Below, one piece after another: positions 37,492 through 45,711 of a stretch of 64,000 nucleotides of DNA. Position numbers and translations under genes: made by a program. Each line of letters starts with the position of its first letter. Within the stretch, counting starts at the first letter, position 1. The stretch comes from an uncultured Halieaceae bacterium (GTDB lineage Bacteria > Pseudomonadota > Gammaproteobacteria > Pseudomonadales > Halieaceae), in the NCBI GenBank assembly GCA_913031575.1, contig CAJWEV010000003.1:43722-107721 (forward strand), read 5' to 3'. A model generated the notes under the pieces. That model was not told the DNA's origin. It saw nothing but the letters and a program-made list of their open reading frames with translations, and searched no databases.

Positions 37492-38112
37492 TTAGCGAAC
37501 TCTTGCTTCTCCCCAGGTATTGAATCCTGCAATGGCCGGAGTGCCGGGCAAGTACATCTGCTCGATCAAATCAATATCAAATCCCGCATCTTGCAATAGC
37601 TCTCTCGTGTCCCGCGTGATATGGCAGCCACCGAAAAGGCGCTTCCATACCGGATTGACCCGACGTTGCCATTTTGCGACTTGCTCGTCAGGCGCAATGC
37701 CATGCTCGCAGAAAAAGAGCGTGCCGTCGGATTTCAGCATGCGACGGGCCTCAGCAAGTGCTGCATTGGGATTGGGAACAGTGCACAGCGTAAAGGTAAT
37801 CAGTACTGAGTCAAACAATCCGCTCTCAAGCGGTATGTCTTCAGCCGAACTCTGAATAAATTCGACGTTGACCTTCGCTTGATCAGCCCTCTCGGCGGCC
37901 AAATCCCACGATTTACTGCAGGGATCAATGCCCACAACTCTATCAACGCGATCAGGCCGATAGTGAGGAAGATTGTGTCCCGCACCAATACCGAACTCTA
38001 GGACCTGCCCCTGGGCGCGGGGAACCACCTTTTGTCGCTGTCGGATAACTGGCTTTGTTCCGCACGCGCACGTTACCAATCGAGGTACGACATAATCGTT
38101 ATAAAATCCCAT
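37492..38112 (-). CDS. Class I SAM-dependent methyltransferase (UbiE/PmtA-like)
   Basis: A 206-residue methyltransferase with motif I as VLEFGIGAGHNLPHY and the acid in VVGIDPCSK. Motif II/III is DSVLITFTLCTVPNPNAALAEARRML, then FFCEHGIAPDEQV. This pattern is shared with small phosphatidylethanolamine and thiol methyltransferase-like proteins, but the substrate cannot be assigned. ATG with GAGGGAG upstream. It follows the acyltransferase gene by 43 bases on the same strand, which fits a lipid role weakly. The 225 bases beyond its end hold nothing I can support. Confidence 0.85.
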   Translation of the reverse strand: MGFYNDYVVPRLVTCACGTKPVIRQRQKVVPRAQGQVLEFGIGAGHNLPHYRPDRVDRVVGIDPCSKSWDLAAERADQAKVNVEFIQSSAEDIPLESGLFDSVLITFTLCTVPNPNAALAEARRMLKSDGTLFFCEHGIAPDEQVAKWQRRVNPVWKRLFGGCHITRDTRELLQDAGFDIDLIEQMYLPGTPAIAGFNTWGEARVR

Positions 38113-38155
38113 GTGGCTCCCTCTGAGTGATACCTCTGAATCTGAAATCCAAAAG

Positions 38156-38902
38156 TTAGTCTATGTACGCCTCTGAGTCGATAACCCGCATTTCAGCCTC
38201 AATCCATGTCTCGACACGCTTCATAAATGCAATGGCGTCCTCACTCTCCTCTGGCTTAAGTGCTGGACCAATTGAGATGTCCACCGTTCCGGGGACAAAG
38301 CGCCACGTTTTTCGCGGCCAACATCGGCCAGTAGCAACGGCAACGGGGACCACGACCGCCCCTGTCTCAAGCGCCAGCCGTGCTGCACCCGATTTGTACA
38401 AAAGTTGATCGCCTCGCGCTGCCCGTGTTCCCTCGGGAAACATGATGATCCACTTCCCCTGATCCATTAACCTCGCGCCAATAGTAGCGACACGCTCCCA
38501 TGCATCGCCCCTGGCACGTCGGTCAATCGGGACCATGTGCAAACGACCAATCGCCCAACCAAAAAAAGGCACCCATCGGAGTTCCTTTTTATACACATAG
38601 GCGACCGGATTGGTCATGACGCTCGGAAAAAAAAAGGTTTCAAATGTGGATTGATGCTTACTGCAGATGATAACCCGATTACCCTCGGCAGCCGCGAGCA
38701 AGTTGTCGTAACCGTTAACCAGAGTTTTGACACCGCCGACATACTTAGTGGCCGCTATGGCGAGTTGTAGCCAGGGTCTACCAACCCAAAAGTAGGTCAC
38801 GCGGTAAGGTGCGATAAAGGACGAGATCACTAATACCGTAGCAAGCGGTATGACGGTGACGGCCATAATCAAAAAGACGAGAACCGAACGAATAGCCAGC
38901 AC
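38156..38902 (-). CDS. 1-acyl-sn-glycerol-3-phosphate acyltransferase (PlsC family)
   Basis: About 248 residues, membrane associated through an N-terminal hydrophobic stretch (VLVFLIMAVTVIPLATVLVI). Acyltransferase block I reads SKHQSTFETFF, a Glu-for-Asp variant of HX4D common in proteobacterial PlsC. Block III is MFPEGTRAARGDQLLYKSG and block IV is VVPVAVATG. It makes phosphatidic acid from lysophosphatidic acid. The track start is a GTG at 38932. I prefer the GTG at 38900-38902, with GGGGGA five bases upstream. Confidence 0.9.
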   Translation of the reverse strand: MLAIRSVLVFLIMAVTVIPLATVLVISSFIAPYRVTYFWVGRPWLQLAIAATKYVGGVKTLVNGYDNLLAAAEGNRVIICSKHQSTFETFFFPSVMTNPVAYVYKKELRWVPFFGWAIGRLHMVPIDRRARGDAWERVATIGARLMDQGKWIIMFPEGTRAARGDQLLYKSGAARLALETGAVVVPVAVATGRCWPRKTWRFVPGTVDISIGPALKPEESEDAIAFMKRVETWIEAEMRVIDSEAYID

Positions 38903-39038
38903 AAAAGTCCCCCAAAAACAGTTAGACGGCACTCCCGGATAGTATCAAGGTCGAGCCGTCGAGTAAGCACCTACAAAAACAGGTCAGCACTGTCATTCCG
39001 GAGTCTGGGGTTTATACTAAGCATTAGGAGTGAAAACA

Positions 39039-39368
39039 GTGAAAAAACCCCCGTCAAAACAGGATATGCGCCGCCGACTCGAGTCACAGACGCGATCGTA
39101 TCTTGATCGCGGGGGTGAGATCCGCGCGGTTCCCCAGGGGGTCAGTGCGGTTGACGAGGCCATCTCTCCGATTAAGACTCCTATTTTTACTGGCAAGCCG
39201 CAGCAACGAACACCTGTAAACGATGTCATTGAGACGCTGCGACGTCGGCGCGAATCGCAATTGAAGCGCGCCCCAAAAACCGTTAGGCGCCGAAAACCAC
39301 ATCCGAAAAAGCAGATTGTCTACGACGATTTCGGTGAACCACTTCGGATTGTCTACCGCGAGGAATAA
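39039..39368 (+). CDS. Small basic protein, possibly SutA-like
   Basis: About 109 residues, very rich in Arg and Lys, with no membrane segment. The N-terminal helix MRRRLESQTRSYLDRGGEIRAV resembles the conserved helix plus RGGxI motif of SutA, a small RNA-polymerase-binding protein of Pseudomonas, but the acidic SutA N-terminus is missing and a basic tail (KTVRRRKPHPKKQ) with DDFGEPLRIVYRE is added. So a nucleic-acid or polymerase partner is likely, and the SutA link is a guess. I use the GTG at 39039, eight bases after AGGAG, rather than the GTG at 39030 that overlaps that site. Confidence 0.65.
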   Translation: MKKPPSKQDMRRRLESQTRSYLDRGGEIRAVPQGVSAVDEAISPIKTPIFTGKPQQRTPVNDVIETLRRRRESQLKRAPKTVRRRKPHPKKQIVYDDFGEPLRIVYREE

Positions 39369-39429
39369 CACTTGGTGAACTGAGCACATCACCGCAGCGT
39401 AGGGAAGTACGCATGCTAAGGGAGTTGTG

Positions 39430-40848
39430 ATGTTAGGCATTACCAAGACGATTACTGTTTCGCGATGCGCCGAAGACTGCTTCCTATATTTAAGTGATGT
39501 GCGGAAACTTGTCGAATGGGATCCGGCCGTGTCCGCTACGCGCAAAGATTCGCAGGGAACCGTTGCTAAAGGCTCGTATTTCACTGTGCGCGTAGCCATT
39601 GGGATCTTGTCGGTCTTGTTCCGGTACATCATCACGGAGTATTCCCCCAATCGACGTATCGTAATTGCCGGCAGAAGTAGTTTTCTAAACGTCAATGACA
39701 CCATTGCATTTAATGAGTCTGATGGACAAACAACCATCAGCTATCGCGCAGAATTTCACTTTAAATTCGGACTAGAACGCCTTTTCCCAGGGCTCGCTGA
39801 CGCACTGGAAAAGCAGTGTCAGCTGGCCATCGATGGCTTGGAAAGTGCGCTTACCAAGACTCCAGGTGAAGCTATTTTGAGCGCACGAAACGCGAGAGCT
39901 GATGCAAATACACTGAGTGCGCTCCGGTCTTTTACGCGGCATGGGTATGTCACTGGCCGCAAAGTTTGGGCTCCTGTGAGTGAGCGAATGTTAGGCCGCC
40001 ACGTAGTCCTCACTGGCGCCAATTCGGGGATTGGACTTGCAGCGGCCATTGAGCTAGCTTCAGCGGGCGCCTCAATGACGCTGGTTGTCAGAGATAAACC
40101 TAAGGCCGCTCAGACCGAGGCAACGATTAAACAGGCTACGGGAAGAACAGATATTCAATTTGAATTCGCGGATCTCAGTCTTCTAAAAGAGACCGATGCG
40201 CTAATCCACCGACTCCTTGCAAAAGGACAGGCAATCGACGTGCTCATAAATAATGCAGGCGCACTATTTAACGAACACACGGTGACCACAGAGGGGTTAG
40301 AGAAGAGCTATGCACTGCTTCTGCTCTCCCCGTGGCGACTATGTGAGCGACTTTTACCGCTTTTGAAAAATCACGATACGCCTGCTCGTATCATCAACGT
40401 CGTATCCGGAGGTATGTACGCGGAGCGGCTTAACCCTAGGCGACTTAACTTGACATCAGATGGCTATCGGGGCGCACGGGCGTATGCGCAGTGTAAACGT
40501 GCCTTGAGCGTCATGACAGAGATATGGGCAGCGCGATGGCGGGAACACAACATCGTAGTGAACGCCATGCATCCCGGCTGGTCAGATACACCGGGGGTCC
40601 AAAAGTCGCTACCCTTGTTTCGTCGTCTGACAAGACTCGTACTTCGCTCGCATGCCGAGGGCGCAGACACAGTGGTTTGGATGGCTCAGTCACATCAGGC
40701 GGCCTTGTCTACGGGTAAGCTATTTCTGGATCGGGAGCCACGATCGACCTACCTATTAGGCAATAATGTCGAGTCCGAAGATGACCGGAAAGCATTGGAG
40801 CGACGTTTGCAATACGATTTCGAATCCACACTCATGGCTGCGTCTTAA
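39430..40848 (+). CDS. SRPBCC-domain / short-chain dehydrogenase fusion protein
   Basis: A 472-residue two-domain protein. Residues 1-140 look like an SRPBCC (START/polyketide-cyclase) fold with TITVSRCAEDCFLYLSDVRKL at its start. Residues about 190-450 form an SDR domain with the cofactor loop TGANSGIG, NNAG, and the active-site YxxxK as YAQCK near residue 352. The SDR part resembles DHRS12-like reductases. A hydrophobic-ligand pocket joined to an NAD(P) reductase suggests a lipid-like carbonyl or alcohol substrate (inference). The ATG at 39430 has GGGAG five bases upstream. It precedes an epoxide hydrolase by 84 bases. Confidence 0.88.
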   Translation: MLGITKTITVSRCAEDCFLYLSDVRKLVEWDPAVSATRKDSQGTVAKGSYFTVRVAIGILSVLFRYIITEYSPNRRIVIAGRSSFLNVNDTIAFNESDGQTTISYRAEFHFKFGLERLFPGLADALEKQCQLAIDGLESALTKTPGEAILSARNARADANTLSALRSFTRHGYVTGRKVWAPVSERMLGRHVVLTGANSGIGLAAAIELASAGASMTLVVRDKPKAAQTEATIKQATGRTDIQFEFADLSLLKETDALIHRLLAKGQAIDVLINNAGALFNEHTVTTEGLEKSYALLLLSPWRLCERLLPLLKNHDTPARIINVVSGGMYAERLNPRRLNLTSDGYRGARAYAQCKRALSVMTEIWAARWREHNIVVNAMHPGWSDTPGVQKSLPLFRRLTRLVLRSHAEGADTVVWMAQSHQAALSTGKLFLDREPRSTYLLGNNVESEDDRKALERRLQYDFESTLMAAS

Positions 40849-40932
40849 TAGGACGACCTTCGAGCACCCCCAACCTCTTGAGTCGCTCGTCATGTCGCCG
40901 TATCTTGAGGCGATCTACAGCTGTGTACGACT

Positions 40933-42096
40933 ATGCCCATGGACTCAACTACGATTAGGCCTTTCACCCCGTCTATCTCAACTGACGTTATTGATGATCT
41001 TATTCACCGGCTCAACCAGACGCGACTTCCTGAGGCCGAGACGGTTGAAGATTGGAGTCAGGGTATCCCCCTAAATTATCAAGCTGAGCTCTTAGATTAC
41101 TGGAGAGATGAATACGATTTTGCGCGACTAGAGCAAAGGCTTGGGGCGTTCGATAACTTTGTAACTAACATCGACGGCGTGGAAATTCATTTTATTCACA
41201 AACGCAGCCAGCACACAGCAGCCACGCCCCTACTGATAACCCATGGATGGCCTGGATCGGTTTTGGAGTACCTCGACATCCTCGACGCACTCACTGATCC
41301 AATGCAGCATGACGGCTCACCTGAGGATGCGTTCCACGTGGTATTACCTACGCTCCCCGGCTTTGGTTTCTCAAGCAAACCCAGAGATACAGGTACGGGT
41401 GTACCTAAAATCGCCTCCCTCTGGGAAACACTGATGAGTCGATTGAATTACAGCAAATTCCACGCTCACGGTGGTGACTGGGGTTCAATCGTAACGCAAG
41501 CGATTCTCTTACAAGAGAAAACAGCCTGTACCGCCGGGCACTGTACGCTGCCGATCGTACTGCCGGATGAGACAACTTTGGCTGACCCGCAATCTGCTGA
41601 GCTCGATGCGCTTGAATCTTTCCAATTTTATAACGATTGGGACTCGGGTTATTCCAAGCAACAGAGTACCCGGCCGCAAACACTAGGGTATGGCCTGGCT
41701 GATTCTCCCTCTGGCCAAATGGCGTGGATCGTAGAAAAGTTTGCCTTTTGGATGGATTGCGAGCGAAACGGTATTCGGCATCCTGAAAACGTGCTTTCCA
41801 AAGACCAACTTCTGGACAACGTCACGCTGTATTGGGCTACCAACTCTGCCGCATCCTCGGCGCGACTTTATTGGGAGAGTTTCAACACCCCAAACCTAAA
41901 TCCAATCACCCGACCTATGGCGTTGAGTGTTTTCCCCAAGGAGATCATGCGCACGAGTGAACGCTGGGCCCGGGGTCGATTCCAAAATCTGGTGCACTTC
42001 AACAATCAGTTCGAGCGTGGCGGGCATTTTGCCGCGCTAGAAGTGCCAGATACGCTGGTGAGTGAGCTAAGAATTTGGCGGTCTAAAACGCGCTAA
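40933..42096 (+). CDS. Epoxide hydrolase with N-terminal EHN domain
   Basis: A 387-residue enzyme of the microsomal epoxide hydrolase type. The EHN domain opens with IRPFTPSISTDVIDDLIHRL and includes WSQGIPLNYQAELLDYW. The hydrolase core has ITHGWPGSVLEYLDIL, the nucleophile Asp in HGGDWGS, and the catalytic His in RGGHFAALEVP. Bacterial members open a range of epoxides. It shares two bases with the stop of the convergent amidohydrolase gene. It is likely co-expressed with the SRPBCC-SDR gene upstream. Confidence 0.92.
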   Translation: MPMDSTTIRPFTPSISTDVIDDLIHRLNQTRLPEAETVEDWSQGIPLNYQAELLDYWRDEYDFARLEQRLGAFDNFVTNIDGVEIHFIHKRSQHTAATPLLITHGWPGSVLEYLDILDALTDPMQHDGSPEDAFHVVLPTLPGFGFSSKPRDTGTGVPKIASLWETLMSRLNYSKFHAHGGDWGSIVTQAILLQEKTACTAGHCTLPIVLPDETTLADPQSAELDALESFQFYNDWDSGYSKQQSTRPQTLGYGLADSPSGQMAWIVEKFAFWMDCERNGIRHPENVLSKDQLLDNVTLYWATNSAASSARLYWESFNTPNLNPITRPMALSVFPKEIMRTSERWARGRFQNLVHFNNQFERGGHFAALEVPDTLVSELRIWRSKTR

Positions 42097-43805
42097 TCAG
42101 AGGCGCGTTCGAAGTACGTAACCCCCTCAATAAGGGTCATATCTACAAGTAATTCGCGCAAATCCGGCGCGGTCAGGGGGCTGCCCGACAAGACCACCAA
42201 GTCCGCTAACTTTCCAGGCTCGATGGAACCAATGTCATCATCCATAAATACTTGCCAAGCCGCATCAATCGTTACGGCTCGCAACGCACTCATGCGGTCG
42301 ATTCGCTGATCTGGCCCCAGCACCACACCCGTTTTTGTTTTCCGCTCTACCGGGCTCCAAACCGCTTGAAGGGGCCTCATGGGTGTTACCGGCGTATCCA
42401 GGTGCGAGGAAAAGCGCACGCCCGCATCTTGAGCCCATTTCGCGGGGCTCATATTCGCCGCCCGCTCTGGACCCATAAAAATACCGGCATGGCGATCGCC
42501 CCAGAAGAACGTGTGAGCAGAAAAGAAACTCGGTGTCACACCTAGGTCCGCCATACGGTCAATTTGGTCTTTACGCGTCATTTGAGCATGAATAATAAGT
42601 GGTCTCGCCTCGGACCAAGGGTATTTTGCGGCAGCCGTCTCAATGGCATCGAGTGCATCCTCAATAGAAGCATCGCCATTGCCATGAATGGCCACCTGCA
42701 CGCGCTGACGATACAGTCCTTCTATTTGCTCGAACAATGCGTCACGCACCACCGCTGGGTAGCCACGGTAGTCTTCGTCACCTTTATGAGGCCTGTGATA
42801 CGGTTGGCTCAAATAGCCAGTAAAACCCTGGATACTCCCATCGGCAACGATTTTTACCCTGGGCACAATTATACGCCCGCTGGCAAACTCATCTAATGTC
42901 AACTCACCCGCAAGCACACCAACCCCGACCTCTTCAAAGAACGGAAAAAGCGCCACTCGAAGGGGCATCTGATTGTAAACAGACATGGGTCCGAGGAGAC
43001 TTGCAATAGCAGTGGGCATACCACCTGCCGACGCAGTTGTTACCCCATACTGCAAATACTCAGCAGTAGCGAGCTTGGTCATCTGCCACGCATCGGAGGC
43101 AGACAAATCGAGTATTTTTTCACGCGCATGATGCGTCGCGGTCTCCTCCAGAACGCCGTTGGGTCGTCGCTGATCGACCGATGATAGATCACGAACAATG
43201 TGGCCGCCCTCGGGGTCAGGAGTTGTCTCATCGATATGAAGTTCCGCCAGTGCGGCAGAATTCACCACCATGAGGTGTCCTGAAACATGCACTATAGCAA
43301 TCGGCCGAGTTTCCGACACAAGGTCGAGATCGTCACGCGTAGGATGACGCCGTTCGGCGAGCAAGGTGTCATCATAATTACTCCCAACCAGCCAGCCGTC
43401 CGGTCGTCTTTCACCAAATGCTCGTAACTTTTGCAGCAACTCGGGGATAGATTCGGTGTCACCAATTGGAGGGCTATTTAAATCAACCGAGAATGCGGTT
43501 TGACCAGAGCCCGGAAAGTGCCCGTGCGCATCCACAAAACCAGGCATTAGCGTCCGTCCGGCGAGATCAACAATCGTCGTACTATCTGTAATGAGGGACG
43601 AAATCTGCTCTGTAGAGCCCACTTGCTCAATTACTCCGTCTCGAACACTCACTGCTTCTGCAATCCGACTATCAGCGTCCATAGTGAGCACGTCTCCACC
43701 CATGAACACTTGATGGCTCGGCGGTTTGGGTGCCGAAATCAGCTTAGAGATATAGAGTCCTGCGACAACAAGTAAGGCAGCAACCAATATTAGAATTCGT
43801 TTCAT
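42093..43805 (-). CDS. Membrane-anchored amidohydrolase, YtcJ-like (amidohydrolase 3)
   Basis: About 570 residues. The N-terminal segment RILILVAALLVVAGLYI is a signal or anchor, so the enzyme likely faces the periplasm. The metal site begins with GFVDAHGHFPGSGQ, followed by IVHVSGHLMVVNS, a lysine-region VKIVADGSIQG, IHGNGDASIEDAL and HAQMTRKDQ, and ends with EPGKLADLVVLS. These signatures match the YtcJ/AepA branch with unknown natural substrates. I use the ATG at 43803-43805 instead of the track's TTG. It lies 32 bases downstream of slyX on the same strand. Confidence 0.88.
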   Translation of the reverse strand: MKRILILVAALLVVAGLYISKLISAPKPPSHQVFMGGDVLTMDADSRIAEAVSVRDGVIEQVGSTEQISSLITDSTTIVDLAGRTLMPGFVDAHGHFPGSGQTAFSVDLNSPPIGDTESIPELLQKLRAFGERRPDGWLVGSNYDDTLLAERRHPTRDDLDLVSETRPIAIVHVSGHLMVVNSAALAELHIDETTPDPEGGHIVRDLSSVDQRRPNGVLEETATHHAREKILDLSASDAWQMTKLATAEYLQYGVTTASAGGMPTAIASLLGPMSVYNQMPLRVALFPFFEEVGVGVLAGELTLDEFASGRIIVPRVKIVADGSIQGFTGYLSQPYHRPHKGDEDYRGYPAVVRDALFEQIEGLYRQRVQVAIHGNGDASIEDALDAIETAAAKYPWSEARPLIIHAQMTRKDQIDRMADLGVTPSFFSAHTFFWGDRHAGIFMGPERAANMSPAKWAQDAGVRFSSHLDTPVTPMRPLQAVWSPVERKTKTGVVLGPDQRIDRMSALRAVTIDAAWQVFMDDDIGSIEPGKLADLVVLSGSPLTAPDLRELLVDMTLIEGVTYFERASD

Positions 43806-43837
43806 AATCAACTTTTATCTCATTGTTATCACTGATT

Positions 43838-44062
43838 TTAGTAGTGAGGCGGTGGCGGCTCGTCCGACACATTCTCAAGCCCTTCGATGACCGAGGCCTG
43901 CTCCTTTAGGCGGTTTCGCAGCTCGTTAACGATGACATCAAGTCGGTCAATGCGCTCATGCTGTGACAGCAGTGCTCGCTCCAAGTCGTCGTTCGCCGCC
44001 TCTAAAAATGCAATCTTGGTCTCGAGTTCAGTGATGATTTCTGTCGTTTCCTGATTCTTCAT
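43838..44062 (-). CDS. slyX: SlyX family protein
   Basis: A 74-residue coiled-coil protein. The heptad-like run ETKIAFLEAANDDLERALLSQ and the proline-rich tail PPPPHY are the SlyX hallmarks. The molecular function is unknown. It precedes the amidohydrolase and diverges from the SUI1-type gene with 96 bases between. Confidence 0.9.
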   Translation of the reverse strand: MKNQETTEIITELETKIAFLEAANDDLERALLSQHERIDRLDVIVNELRNRLKEQASVIEGLENVSDEPPPPHY

Positions 44063-44158
44063 TACGTTGTTTCTCAGTTAATTGAAGCGCTACCTGACAC
44101 CGCACACCTTACCAACTGCTAAACTTATTGCGGAAGTAGAAAACACCGTACAGCGACC

Positions 44159-44518
44159 ATGAAAAAAAAAATTAAAGGCAATGCCGTATACAGTACTGAT
44201 CAAGGTCGACTTTGCCCTCAATGTCACCGGGCTGTCACCGGTTGCTTGTGTCACAGTGACCGGCCCAGCCATGTTGGGGACGGCCTCGTGAGGATCTCAC
44301 GCGAGACCAAAGGCCGTGGTGGGAAATCTGTGACGGTCATTACCGGTCTACCAGTCCCACCCTCAGAGTTAAAAGCGATCTCTAAAACGCTGAAACAAAA
44401 ATGCGGCGTGGGCGGTGCGATTAAAGGCGAGCAGATCGAAATCCAAGGCGATCAGCGCTTGAACTGTAAAAGCACTCTCGAGCACCTTGGATTTACCTGC
44501 AAACTAGCCGGCGGCTAG
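44159..44518 (+). CDS. yciH: SUI1/YciH family translation factor
   Basis: A 119-residue homologue of eukaryotic initiation factor 1. The C-terminal SUI1 domain has RGGKSVTVITGLPV and LKQKCGVGGAIKGEQIEIQGDQR. Upstream is a cysteine cluster, CPQCHRAVTGCLC, that may bind zinc and is common in bacterial members. In E. coli, YciH is thought to influence initiation fidelity under stress. It is a lone plus-strand gene, and its stop lies one base before the stop of the convergent reductase. Confidence 0.9.
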   Translation: MKKKIKGNAVYSTDQGRLCPQCHRAVTGCLCHSDRPSHVGDGLVRISRETKGRGGKSVTVITGLPVPPSELKAISKTLKQKCGVGGAIKGEQIEIQGDQRLNCKSTLEHLGFTCKLAGG

Positions 44519-44519
44519 A

Positions 44520-45635
44520 TTAAAAGGTGATGAGTGCCTTTTGACCCGTAGCTCGCACACCGTATTTAGCGCCTAACTCGGGGGTAACGGATTCAGCGAG
44601 GGTGAGTCGATCAGAGTAACCGCTAGCAAAGGTCGTAGTGAGTTCCGCAACCACTTTCGCCTGCATACGATCTACCATCTCGCGACCCGCCTTCATCATG
44701 AAAGGGGTCAGAAGCCAGCCGCCAATACCCCATGAGAAGCCATAGCCACGGTTGAGCGTGGTGGGTGCAAGATCGAGCGCGCCGTAGATGTAAAGTTGTT
44801 TAAATTCATTCGATCCATAGCGAGACCATTCGGTCATACGCTGTACCGCCGAGGCCTCCATGGCCATCAAAATAGCATTACCCAGCTTTCCACCACCAAT
44901 TGCATCAAATGCCAGGGTGGCTCCTGTGGCATTCAGGGCGGCTGTAAGCTGCTCAGCAAAATCAGCATCTGAACTGTTGACTACATACGCAGCGCCTTGT
45001 GACTTGAGAAGACTAACCTGCTCCTCGCTTCTCACGATATTTACCAGCGGGATACCGTCATTAAGGCAAATACGGTTCAGCATCTGCCCGAGATTCGAGG
45101 CAGCTGCTGTATGAACGATTGCCTTATGACCCTCCATTTTCATGGTCTCTACGAAGCCAAGAGCCGTCATTGGGTTCACAAAGCACGAGGCGCCCTCTTC
45201 TGGCGTTGTTCTGTCTGGCAAGGGAATGCACTGAAAAATCGATACCGTTCGGTAGTCGGAGTACATCTCTCCACCGAATAGCGCGACACGCTTCCCCAGC
45301 AATGCCTGTGCTTCAGGGCTGGCACCGGCCTCGACTACGGTCCCACAAGCTTCGTTTCCGACCGGTAGCCACTCTCCAACTCGTGTCGCCATGGCGCGCA
45401 TTGCAGGCGCAGGGACATCAAGTACGATGGAAGGATGTCCGTTACGCTCTGAGGCTCGAATCGAACTCACATCAGCAGCGCCGAACATGAGCCCCAGATC
45501 GGAGGGGTTAATGGGCGACGCCTCGATCTTGACCATCACCTCGTTATCATTGGGCGACGCGATATCAACCTCAAATAGGGCACATTCGATCGTGCCTTCT
45601 TCATGGACACAAGACTGCATTTGGAGACTTTTCAT
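44520..45635 (-). CDS. Zinc-free MDR-family NAD(P)-dependent reductase (quinone oxidoreductase-like)
   Basis: A 371-residue medium-chain dehydrogenase/reductase. The GroES-like part has VKIEASPINPSDLGLMFG and GNEACGTVVEAG. The Rossmann part has AIVHTAAASNLGQMLNRI and LAFDAIGGGKLGNAIL. No Cys/His pair for catalytic or structural zinc is visible, which points to the quinone or enoyl reductase branch. ATG start. It is probably monocistronic, since 76 bases separate it from the lytic transglycosylase upstream. Confidence 0.88.
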   Translation of the reverse strand: MKSLQMQSCVHEEGTIECALFEVDIASPNDNEVMVKIEASPINPSDLGLMFGAADVSSIRASERNGHPSIVLDVPAPAMRAMATRVGEWLPVGNEACGTVVEAGASPEAQALLGKRVALFGGEMYSDYRTVSIFQCIPLPDRTTPEEGASCFVNPMTALGFVETMKMEGHKAIVHTAAASNLGQMLNRICLNDGIPLVNIVRSEEQVSLLKSQGAAYVVNSSDADFAEQLTAALNATGATLAFDAIGGGKLGNAILMAMEASAVQRMTEWSRYGSNEFKQLYIYGALDLAPTTLNRGYGFSWGIGGWLLTPFMMKAGREMVDRMQAKVVAELTTTFASGYSDRLTLAESVTPELGAKYGVRATGQKALITF

Positions 45636-45711
45636 ACTATTTTCCTTAGTTGTTTTTCTACTGGGTGCCTTACTAATTAGTTAACCACACTGAGATTAAA
45701 ACCAACGGCGA

